Of a stretch of DNA of 64,000 nt, positions 13,517 through 22,888 are shown one piece after another. Origin of the DNA: Casuarina equisetifolia (lineage: Eukaryota > Streptophyta > Magnoliopsida > Fagales > Casuarinaceae). The stretch covers positions 496,001 through 560,000 of the forward strand of contig CM052355.1 of assembly GCA_028551475.1 (NCBI GenBank), read 5' to 3'. Every line of letters begins with the position of its first letter. Position 1 is the first letter of the stretch. The position numbers were made by a program, and so were the translations under genes. Below the pieces are notes generated by a model, which saw only the letters and a program-made list of their open reading frames with translations, had not been told where the DNA came from and searched no databases.

Positions 13517-13978
13517 GACGTCAGTATATAACAGATGATATGGCTGAGCTCATATGATCTAAAATCGCAACTTAAGATCTAGTGCCTCATAAGAATGCAA
13601 GAAAAATCTCAAAAAAAGAAGACGATATGCTTCAAAATTGCAACATTTTCATACAACGCAGTACGCATTTTTCAATTATTTTTTCTCTCATTTCATCCTC
13701 GAACGAAACACACCGCAATCAAACAATAAAACCAGCTCCAGGCTCAAATAAAGCAAGACTCGCACACATATACATATTTAGAAACAGAAAGAAAGAGAGG
13801 GAGTTGCATTTTTCAATTTCTTCTCCTCTAATTTCATCATCGAACGAAACAGCGCGTAATAAAAAAAGGAAACCAGCTCCAAGCTCAAATCAAGCAAGAC
13901 TCGCACACACGTGCACATTTAGAAACACAGAGAGAGAGAGTTACAGTGAAAGGATCGGCGAACAGCGGAGGACTCCAT
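8698..13978 (-). CDS. BADC1-like biotin/lipoyl attachment domain-containing protein
   Basis: Nine exons: 13945-13978, 11821-12030, 11191-11258, 10541-10594, 9884-10129, 9721-9783, 9560-9628, 9425-9470, 8698-8759; 852 bp, 283 aa. It matches Arabidopsis BADC1 (At3g56130) throughout: EVCDETEIAELKLK, EFEMHLKRNIGATK, a Pro/Ser-rich linker, KLAALEAAGSNGYLLVASPT, RGRTVKGKKQPPICKEGD, KEGQVIGYLDQFGTELPVK and GYGDPLIAVLPSFHGIK at the C terminus. BADC proteins resemble the biotin carboxyl carrier subunit of plastid acetyl-CoA carboxylase but are not biotinylated; they enter the enzyme complex and restrain fatty acid synthesis. The sequence agrees: where carriers have the biotinyl-lysine MKM/MKL motif this one reads ELPVKSDKAGE. 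Exon 1 (12 codons, MESSAVRRSFHC) is inferred from phase, a GTAACT donor and similarity of the N terminus. The exon 2/3 join could shift by one codon (donors G|GTGAGG or GAG|GTTATT). Neighbour of the RETICULATA-related gene, as in Arabidopsis. Confidence 0.92.
13197..13940. repeat. three tandem copies of a ~300-bp segment in BADC intron 1
   Basis: Copy 1 spans about 13197-13513, copy 2 13514-13802, copy 3 (partial) 13803-13940. Shared landmarks in order: CAGATGA.ATGGCT/AAGGCT..GAGCTCATA.GATCTAAA, ATTGCAACATTTTCAT.CAACGCA, TTTCATC.TCGAACGAAAC, CCAGCTCCA.GCTCAAAT.AAGCAAGACTCGCACACA, TTTAGAAACA, then a GA run. On the minus strand copy 3 lies directly after the inferred exon 1 donor, so the array is the beginning of the first intron repeated. 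Confidence 0.85.
13482..13513. repeat. (GA)n microsatellite
   Basis: About sixteen GA units at the end of copy 1 of the tandem segment. Shorter GA tracts stand at the equivalent place in copies 2 and 3, so this one expanded after the duplication. Confidence 0.9.
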
Positions 13979-15177
13979 GGAAGAGAGAGCGAGTCGAATC
14001 GAATGTAACTGAGGAATTGAAGAGAATAACGAGCAAGAAAAAGATAAAATGGGGAAGGATAGACAAGGGAGGCAATTTAAAGCGAATAGCGTGGGGGCAA
14101 AATCGAGAAGAAGAGAGTGGAGGTTTTATTATGAGAGCTTGGTAGGTATAGTGCAGTTGGAAGAGGTTGAGCTTCGTAGTGTCCGCCGACCTCTCTCAAC
14201 TTCTCCGCTCGCTATCATCGACTCTAGCCGGGATATATTGACTATCAGAATAACCATAACAAGGGATAGTGACGGCGATAATAAAAAGACAATAATTTTT
14301 TTTAGAAAATAGAAAATTTATAGTAATAACATAAATTAAAACAAGAAAGCTAATTGATTTGAATAATGATTTATAGTAATAAATGCTTCCATTTGTTAAA
14401 CTAGCTTTTGTGGAAGAATTTAATATGATAACATGATATTGGTTCTTCATTAATACTCTTATAAATATATAAGTCAAAATCTACACCATGAAAATGATAT
14501 TGCAATATAATTTAAACTAAACCATTGTAGTAAATAGGTATATTAAAATTAGTGTAAAATCATCTTACATTGTGAAGAGAAGAACCTGTAGTAAATATCT
14601 TCATTCTCCTTTAACTAATTTTTGTAGAAAAATTAAACTTTATAACATAAACAAAAAAATAATATAATAACTCGTGGCATTAAGAATGTTTATTCCTTCT
14701 TAATAGTGATAAAACGTGTTATTCCTTCCGAGTTTTTTTTTTTTTTTGGAAACTTACAAAAGCTTACTATTTGAAAGGTTTATATGCCATTATGGGATGC
14801 TCAGGAACGTCTTTTCCTTTCGGTCTCTTGGGGAGGCGTCGATGCTTTCTTCGGACATGTTCGAGTAAATGGCACCAATACTACGTCAATTTTAACGGTG
14901 CTCCCTTGGAGGCTATATATTCTGTTTTCCTTGTGAGTTTTGTCTAGTTGTCAAGCCGCAAGTTTTATGCTCAAAACCTGGAAAACGACATTGCTTTGGC
15001 TATGTCTAAATTGGGTTGTTGCCCGACCTTTTTAGCGTTTACCTTGTCATTCGTTAGTATTTATTGAAACTAGAAGGCAATTTGTATCAGAAATATGATG
15101 ACTCTTCGCTAGAAGAACTGAAAAAACAAAGTGAACCAGATATTTGTGGGAGTAATTTGGCTTGAGTTTTTCTATGC
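13979..15177. other. intergenic, BADC upstream region
   Basis: Upstream (minus strand) of the inferred BADC start. 13979-14230 is moderately GC-rich and probably 5' UTR/promoter; 14280-14760 is AT-rich; 14760-15170 has mixed composition without a recognisable gene. No TATA box could be assigned with confidence. Confidence 0.4.
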
Positions 15178-16791
15178 TTAACCAATGTTAAGCTGGACAA
15201 TTTCTCTAAATTCCAGTCTCCTAGTATCGGTGTTAAATGTTTTGTACTTGTTAGGCCAATATGTTAACCAAATCCACCCTCGAATCTCCCACTCCATGGT
15301 CGTTCCCATGGCGCTTCTGTCCACCTTCCAGCAGACTCTTTGGCCGTACTCATCACCGGCAAATATAATTCCTCCTTGCCTGTTGAACGGCCGGTATGCA
15401 CTTGAGTATCGGTCTCTGAACCAAGCCTTGGGGTTAAGCAACGACAGCTTTGAAGGCTTGGAAGAGAACACTTCTCTTCCATCCATGCTGTCGTGAAGGT
15501 ACCAGTTCAGGTTCGCACTGTAGCCATAAACGGATTCCTCGAACTTCCAAGGTTTCAGGGTCATGCTCGCGGTCTCGCCGGCTGACACCTTGAGGACGAG
15601 GGAGTTTACCCCTTCGATTCCTCCTTCTATACCCCTTTCGCTGCCGATCTCTCTTGCTGGGTTGTCCGATGACTTGCTTACTGAAAGGCTTAGTATGTTG
15701 GTCTGAAGAGTCGGTGTAAGTTGCAATGAAATGCGTGAAGGGAAGTGCTTTTCGTCTGATCCAACTCCTCGCTCATTCAGAAGGGTCTCATTCACCAGTC
15801 TGGCTACATCACACCTGTTCGAAGAGGAAGACAAAATAAGTAGCACAAAAAGAGGCAAGGAAAGGTTCTTTAAATTACAGGAATTTTAACGAGTTTTGTC
15901 TCGTAAAATTCACCAAACATAAGTAAAAGAATCAGCTCACCTTATGTTGTCAGTGTTCACAATCACGTCAACCCACCTTGGTTGAGGTACTACCTTGTAA
16001 TTGAACTGAACAACGCCTTCAAGTTGGTGGTAAGTCAAAGAAAATAGCAATCGTTCATCAGCTGAAGCGCTGCTCGAATTCTCCATATCCATGGCTATGA
16101 CAGGACAATACAAATGAACCTTCCATAACTCCGATGCCGAAATTGCATAAGAGAACAGGGGAGATGGTGTTTTGATGATCCGATGGGCGGCTTGGAGCTC
16201 TATAATCCAGTTAGTAATGGCAAGGTTTAAGGACCGCATCCATTGCTCTTCCAGATTAGGTCCTAAGAGTTTCATGAGCAACCTCGTTGCTCGTCTTGAC
16301 TGACAATTTGCCAGGTGATTCTTCAGAGCGTCAAGACATCCTGAACGGAGATCAGCAGGAGCTTCGTAGATGCAAATGAGGAAAGCTAAAGTGAGAAACG
16401 CGAAGTTGAACATGTCTTTGAAGTTAGGCATGGAATCTAGTCTAGGGAACTTGAGGAAGGAGGGATTCTTGGTCAAGCCATAGCGAAGAACATCTTCAAC
16501 AAAATTGACGAAGAGGTTGGACAGGGTTTCCTCATCTATCAACTTCGAGGATCTGGGTCTCAGCTTGAATGGCTTTGATGTCCACAGAGAGACAGGGAGG
16601 TTGAAATCTGCTTGTATAGAGAAAGAGAGAGTTTGGGACTGGTCGTTCTTGGCTATGGAGAGATTGAGGGATGGTCGTGTTGAACTTGAAAAATATAAGC
16701 AATGAGAAATGGAGTTTTTTCTCCATTCACGGATTGGTGGAAGGTTCTGAACCCAGGAAAATACATCAGGAAGGTCACAAGACGCAGACAT
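15178..16791 (-). CDS. conserved plant protein of unknown function
   Basis: Two exons, 15941-16791 and 15178-15814, joined at ATAAG|G (phase 2), giving 495 aa. No named domain was recognised. The protein starts MSASCDLPDVFSWVQNLP, followed by REWRKNSISHCLYFSSSTRP and a basic/Ser-rich part, a helical middle (QSRRATRLLMKLLGP, LNLAITNWIIELQAAHRI), a beta-rich segment (LTYHQLEGVVQFNYKVVPQ, RWVDVIVNTDNIRC) and a C-terminal part rich in Trp and Tyr (GYSANLNWYLHDSMDGREVF, GWIWLTYWPNKYKTFNTDTRR). No signal peptide or convincing membrane segment apart from a hydrophobic patch LAFLICIYEAP. It lies between the PRA1 and BADC/RER genes, the place held in Arabidopsis by At2g40390 (between PRA1.B2 and RER5), so it is probably that orthologue; this is inference from position. 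The clean splice and the single long frames argue for a real gene. Confidence 0.85.
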
Positions 16792-16830
16792 CTCACTTCC
16801 TTTGCTTGCTAGGACTTCTGAAGGAAATCT

Positions 16831-16840
16831 CCATATATAG
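16831..16840 (-). promoter_or_regulatory. TATA box candidate of the unknown-function gene
   Basis: CTATATATGG on the minus strand, 40 bp upstream of the ATG at 16791. The distance would leave a very short 5' UTR, so a start further upstream cannot be excluded. Confidence 0.45.
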
Positions 16841-18759
16841 ATTTTTCATGCATGAAAAAGAAAGCCGAGATTCTGGTATGGGAAGGAAAGTCAAAAAGCT
16901 AAGCAAATTATTTGGTTGATGATTAGCACTGAGGAAGACACCTAATCAGATGGAAGATTGAACAAGAAATCACATGCACATGCCTATTCTATCAATAATA
17001 GCCATATTATTTGTATTTACACTATAATTATTGAAATTTGATAATATACTGACATCTTTCACATTTTATATGATTCATATTCGATGTATTATAAATATTC
17101 TCATCGTTATCATGTTTAAGACAAATAAAGTATGTTAAAGTTCAATGTATATCTTATATTGTCAATATACTTACCTTATGTTACAAACTACATATAAGAT
17201 AACAAAAAAGAAAATTGAATGGAAATGTTCAAACTAGAAACTTAATCAACAAGTTAAAGCAAGGGTATCAAATAGTGGCGTATGACCTAACGACTGGCTA
17301 GGTTGGAGATAAAAACCACAAAAGCCAGTGCATTCCCACGATTCTCAACCCACCCACCTTATGGGATTGGATTCTCTTGTCCTTTCACTCCACCTTACGT
17401 TATGTCCCTTCTCTCCACTTTCTTTACGAAACTTGCAACCAAGAGCCCCTCGGAACTGACCAAAGGGAGATTAACTGTAGAAGATATTCTCAGTAGAGAC
17501 TAATAAACCTACTAGATAACGAGAATCAAATGCTCTGATGCTTTCTTTTTCAGCTACCATTTTCTTTGATTCGTTCAAAGAAAGTTAGAGAAAGCTTTAT
17601 GTGCTGGTATCAAATGATCTCCCTAGAGGAAACCCACCTGTTTGGACTAACAAATGTTATCAACGCAATCCCCCTGCTGTGGTAAAAGCATGATGCTTTG
17701 GGACTCTTCGGTCAACAATCTCAACATGGTACCTACTTTCAAGCATCGAAATCTTCCTTCACTTGCCTGTTAGTCTTCGATAAGATGTACACGGGCATGC
17801 CTTATCCCCATGTGTGTCAATTCTTGTCAACTTGAGCAATCAAACGTTGGGGATGGTTGAAGAATGGAGAGACTATTCGAGAAACGCTACTATGGGTTTA
17901 TGGGTCAATGTCTTTTAGTTTTCGGATGCCTCCTATTGATACTACAGAAAAATAGTAAAACAGAGCAATATGTTCTCTTTGTGTAGCTTGTAGCAAGGCC
18001 ATTTAGCCCTACATCCATGGTTTTTCAAATAAGTTATTTCACTTAAATGACTCATATTATTTTTTATTTTATTAACGATTATATTTATAGATTTTAAAAT
18101 AGACTTAACATAATTTTGTTAAGTTATTGAGTTTTTTTTTTTCTATTTTCTTAAACCAAAAGTGAATAATAGTAATAATATTACTTAAATTAGCACTAAT
18201 AACTCTTAAATTATTTTTATTTTTTTGAATATATAGTACATGCTTATAATTATTATTACTTATAGAAGTTCCCATATAATCTATTTTTTCATTACCTGGC
18301 TATGTCATTGTAGACACGTGTTGGTATCTAAAAAGTCTGTACTGCTTGGTACCTAAAACCACAGTTTTCCTAAATGCTAAACACGCCATACTTCATAATT
18401 TAAAAGCTAATTATGATGGAAATGGTCTTTTATTGTCATTAATTAAACTCTATCTTATTTTTTTAATTTAGAATTTTTGTTTTGCTCACACATTCTTGCA
18501 TATTTAATATCATTGAACTCAAAGTCCTATAAATAAAACATAGCTAATTAATAACCATCATTAAGATGAAAGGACTTTTCCATATATATCAAGGACATCA
18601 AAGAATCCTAGTTTAGATGATATTTAAAGCATATAGATGGCTCATTTATCATACACGATTCTTTCACATAGATTACAAGTTTTTTCGTTATTCACGAATT
18701 ACGTTTTGTATTACTCTTCATGCATTTAAGGCAAAATAAATTTTCCCTTAATTGTCCAC
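16841..18759. other. AT-rich intergenic
   Basis: Between two divergent genes. 17240-17520 is less AT-rich with a 66-codon frame lacking recognised similarity; 18020-18700 is very AT-rich. Nothing else supported. Confidence 0.4.
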
Positions 18760-18766
18760 TATATAA
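18760..18766 (+). promoter_or_regulatory. TATA box of the PRA1 gene
   Basis: TATATAA 107 bp upstream of the ATG at 18873, at the edge where AT-rich intergenic sequence turns into the GC-rich gene. Position fits a transcription start near 18795 and a 5' UTR of about 80 bp. Confidence 0.65.
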
Positions 18767-18872
18767 TCGCATAACCGACGCAGCCACCAAGTTTTCTCCC
18801 GAAACATCGCCTTCCTCCGCGCGCATCAATCTCTAAACCAAGCGCAGGACTCCGCCCCACGCGCCACCAAAA

Positions 18873-19511
18873 ATGGCCTCCGCACCGACGATTCCGATCT
18901 CAAATCCGTCCCAATCCGCCCAGCCCCCTATCGCCACGCCCGCCTTGCGTGCATTTATCTCACGGCTCACTTCGTCGGTTCGCCACGGATTCGCGCAGCG
19001 CCGTCCGTGGTCGGAGCTCGTGGACCGGAGCGCCATGGCCCGACCCGACTCCCTAACCGAGGCATACTCTCGGATCCGCAAGAACCTCACCTACTTCCGC
19101 GTGAACTACCTCACGTTTCTTGCTCTGGTGCTCGCCTTCTCGCTTGTCTCTCACCCCGTCTCTTTGCTCGTCCTCCTTGCCCTACTCGGTTCGTGGATCT
19201 TCCTCTACGTCTTCCGCCCGTCGGATCAACCTCTGGTCATCCTAGGCAGGACGTTCTCCGATCGCGAAACCCTACTTGGACTGTCCGTCTTGACTATCAT
19301 CGTGATCTTCCTCACAACCGTTGGATCGCTCCTGATCTCTGCGTTGATGGTCGGCTTCGCCTTGGTCTGCGCGCACGGCGCTTTTAGAGTTCCTGAGGAT
19401 CTCTTCCTGGACGAGCAGGAGCCCCAGAATGCAGGGCTTCTATCTTTCCTCGGAGGCGCCGCCTCCTCCGCTGTCGCTGCCGCCGGTCCCGCAGCCGCAG
19501 CCCGCGTCTGA
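18873..19511 (+). CDS. PRA1 family protein (B group)
   Basis: Intronless, 212 aa. PRA1 (prenylated Rab acceptor) proteins are small membrane proteins of the endoplasmic reticulum, Golgi and endosomes that interact with Rab GTPases in vesicle traffic. The N terminus is Pro/Ser/Ala-rich (about 1-25). The PRA1 core follows: SRLTSSVRHGFAQRRPWSEL, DSLTEAYSRIRKNLTYFRVNY, then two hydrophobic pairs (LTFLALVLAFSLVSHPVSLL and LLALLGSWIFLYVF; LGLSVLTIIVIFLTTVGSLL and ISALMVGFALVCAHGAF), then an acidic tail DLFLDEQEP. This is the usual length and topology of the family. The gene is much more GC-rich than its flanks. Arabidopsis PRA1.B1 (At3g56110) and PRA1.B2 (At2g40380) sit in the matching syntenic places, which supports assignment to group B. 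Confidence 0.93.
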   Translation: MASAPTIPISNPSQSAQPPIATPALRAFISRLTSSVRHGFAQRRPWSELVDRSAMARPDSLTEAYSRIRKNLTYFRVNYLTFLALVLAFSLVSHPVSLLVLLALLGSWIFLYVFRPSDQPLVILGRTFSDRETLLGLSVLTIIVIFLTTVGSLLISALMVGFALVCAHGAFRVPEDLFLDEQEPQNAGLLSFLGGAASSAVAAAGPAAAARV

Positions 19512-22500
19512 GAGGTTTGTTAGTTTCTGATATAGGATATTCTTACCTTCGCGTGCTTTTAATTGCAGGACGCACTGTGGAGGTTCATTTGCTTTGGAAT
19601 TTCGGGGCAAATGGTCTAGATGTAGTTACATCTTTCTGTTTTGTAATTGAAGAAATGATTTTCTTTATATTTTTTTTTTTGAGACTTCTTCCATGGCTAA
19701 TAGTGCTTAGTTCTTGTAATTTGGGACTTCATTGAATCCAGTTTTGGAAATTTCACTTTGTTTCATCATGGTATTTGTTATTGAACGTTACCAATCTATC
19801 CTTGTGGTGGTACATCCAAACATGAATGTCTTCCTAGCAAGTGCTTTGACTGGTTAATATGAAGGATTTTTTCTGTGCTTATTTAGTTTGTATGGTATTG
19901 CTTACATTGTCCATCATGTTGGGTGGGTAAACATCTCCAAGTGAGGCCTCGCTACAAATTTTTTATGCAGTCATTGTTATATCAACCGCTCAATCTTGTA
20001 ACCCTTACTTGATTAGGACTTCACAGCATATGCGCCAAGAATGTTCAAGTTTCAAGCAGTTTTTTGTGATTGACTCGTGTAGGATTATTGCCAATTTTGA
20101 ACATGTTTGTCATTATGTCGAGACCTTCACTTCCCTTCCTAAACAGGCACAAATTAATTACAAGAACTTTCAAGTTCTTATCATTCAATATGTCGAGACC
20201 TTGTAAAGTTACGAGGCTCGGAGAGCTGCAAAGAGTTCAGGATTAGGAATCATGCGTTGATGAAGATGGTTGTGGACATGTTAGGTTATTGTAATTAATT
20301 TGTGCCTGTTTAGGAAGGGAAGTGAAGGTCTTCTGATCAAGAAAGCTTGACATGTATTAGTTGCGACATAATTGGAATTGATACATCGGCTGGCTGTATG
20401 TATTTCTGAGGCATTTTACTTCTCATATGACAGTAGAATCATCGATTTGTAATTAGATTTGTGTCATGATCACTGCCCATCGTAAACCTGATGTCCCGTT
20501 GTTGTGGCTTGCAACTGCTTGAACTAAGCTTCTTATGCCTTCCTTCCAATTTTTTTGGCCAACGTAGAACGAAGGTCTGAGATCCAATGTGTAATTTGCG
20601 TTATGCCTTTGTATGTCTAAACATTCCGATCATTTTGTTGGTTTGATTACTTATAGTATGTCTAGGTTTTGCAGACGTAGATAACCTTTTGATGATGTTG
20701 CGCGCTTAAGTTCAACGTGCGGGCCGGGAAATCTAAATGTTGCATTTTCCTTTTCAATCTCTTCATGTTTAATTTAAGCGGAAAGGATTTGATGTGTTAA
20801 AATGGAAGCAATAATCCAGCGACATGCTTGAAAATTTTGTTTCATCGACCGCCTGTCAGCCGAATTCAAGAGCCGAGTGGTACTTTTTTGGTTTTAACAT
20901 GTAGTGTTAGTGATTGAATCTAACATGCTCGGATGTAGTCCCTTCGTTCTTGATGCTTCGCTTTCTTCTTGTTGTTAGGTCTATTTCTCCCTCCTGTTTT
21001 TGTGGACGACGCGTATCACGAAGTATGGGGTCTGGAGGATCTTCGTGGTCCTTAGGCTGTTATTGCTTGGTAAGCGGTTGCCCCCGGGTCTATAATAGGT
21101 CATGGTCTTTGTTTGTGGAAGTTGTGTGGGCCCGATGGCTCATGTGTAGGCCCAGCCTGATCCGCCATTCAATTCCAAGTGGGTCTTTTTTACTCAGCAG
21201 GGCCCTTTACGACGAACCCAAAAAAAATATTGTTAATATTTGTGGTTGGTATCCTTATGTATCTGCTCTTACCGACTGAATTTGAAAGAGAAAATAAATC
21301 ATCTTAATACTATATTATGGCAGAAAATCAGAAACAGAAAAAACTGTAAAAGGGAACGAATGTGGACGGCCTGTGGAGCTCCGCTTCAATTACTTCAAAT
21401 GTAATCAATTTTATTATAAAGAGTCAGAATGATCACAATCGGCTGCTAATGACTAAAATGGTAAATAACAACTATAACTATTTCCATATATCTCGGAACT
21501 GGTTTAACAGAAACGGTTAACAGAACCGTACTTTGTTAAGCTAACATAGCTTCAGTCACGCTGACGTGGTTTTCTGTGCTGGATCAGACTTCGTATTACA
21601 TCGTTGTTTATTTTGATAGGAGTGGAGTGAAGAGCTGCTCTGCGAAGATTCTTCTTCAATTATAATAAATCAATTTCGTAATGTTGTATTTCCTTACAAT
21701 TTGTGATAAAGAAACATATAATGTTAACAACACCAATGGTGTCCTAAACAGAATAACACAGAGCCAATTCGTCTACTACTTTGAACAATAATTATTCCAC
21801 ATATTATTAACATCTGTAGAATATGGATGTTCTTTACCCAGTAACCCAAGTGAAGTCATCAGAAGATCTCACGGTTCAAGACAACCCAATCCGTTTCTCG
21901 TCCATGAAAAGTCCTTTAGTTCAAGAAGATTTTGTTAGGGTTTAAGTCACCCTCATCCCCTTCTCTAATCTATGGACTGTTTCAGGTAATTAGGCGCACA
22001 GATCTTTAAATAGTCAAATGGGGTTACGAGGAAAAGTAAAAGAAATTATAGGGTTCAGGCTCAACCGGGGCTGGAGCTTGGATCGACACTGTCGGTGCGT
22101 TCAGGGAATTAAAAATTATTCCAACTTCTAATTCGTAGAACGGTCAAAAAGTAGCAGGAAAAGTCGTTTTCGGGAGCAGTTTCCAAGTCCATACTGCCAA
22201 AACCTGAGATCCAGGTTGAACTTCCTAAACGGGGGTTTAATCACTTTAAGTTAAGAGAGCAGAACCTGAAGAGCATCCAATGGGAGGATACCAGTTTCAA
22301 CCTCGTATCTCTAATCTTAATGCCCAACCTTAACCTTATTGGTCATTTTCAGTTCAAATCCTAGGTCATCAACTGTACGGTGATCCAGTTGACGTGGCAA
22401 GGGACCCCAGTGAAAAAGATAGCCGTTGGGAGGAGCGGTTTGGGCAATAAAAGACCCGGGTATTATTCCAACGAAGGTGGTCATAAAAATAATAATGGTC

Positions 22501-22888
22501 ATGGGGAAGAGCGACTGAAAAACTAGCCGTTGGGTTTTGTAAGGAGGAAGAGGAGCCTGCGAACCTTATTGCACTCTCCTGACATTTTTGTCTCGGATGG
22601 CTCCTTTCTCCCATCACAAGATTCCCTCTCTCCTCCGCTCTCTCTTATTCTCTCTTTCGTCTTCACGTGTATCACCGCAGAAACCACCCCCACCCACTTG
22701 CTACAAAACCCTCTTCCAACAGATAAATCTCCTGTAACGTACTCATTTCCTACTAAGCTAACATCCAAAGGCATCCTGAATAAAGAGAAGAGAAAGGGAA
22801 ACGCACAATGCAGATTCCCTCCTCCTCCTCCTCCTCTTTCTCTTTCTGCAACACTTTCGAATACCCTTTTCTGTTTCCTGAGTTAGTG
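19512..22888. other. PRA1 3' flank and IMK promoter region
   Basis: About 3.4 kb without a recognised gene. 19512-20000 probably includes the PRA1 3' UTR. A perfect foldback lies at 20121-20331 (separate entry). 20900-21250 is more GC-rich with a 121-codon frame that resembles no family I know. 22500-22888 is rich in CT and is likely the 5' UTR of the receptor kinase. Confidence 0.45.
20121..20331. repeat. perfect 43-bp inverted repeat (foldback) with 125-bp loop
   Basis: Arm 1 is 20121-20163 (starts AGACCTTCACTTCCC, ends AATTAATTACAA) and arm 2 is 20289-20331, its exact reverse complement over all 43 bases. The loop carries a further small hairpin (AAGAACTT/AAGTTCTT, about 20163-20180) and a direct repeat of TATGTCGAGACCTT (20114 and 20190). 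No terminal repeats or target-site duplications of a known transposon family were recognised. Confidence 0.9.

Noticed and set aside
13582-14145. 187-codon plus-strand frame
   Set aside because: It runs through tandem copies of an intron segment with GA repeats and repeats its own sequence; no family likeness, and it lies antisense to BADC exon 1.
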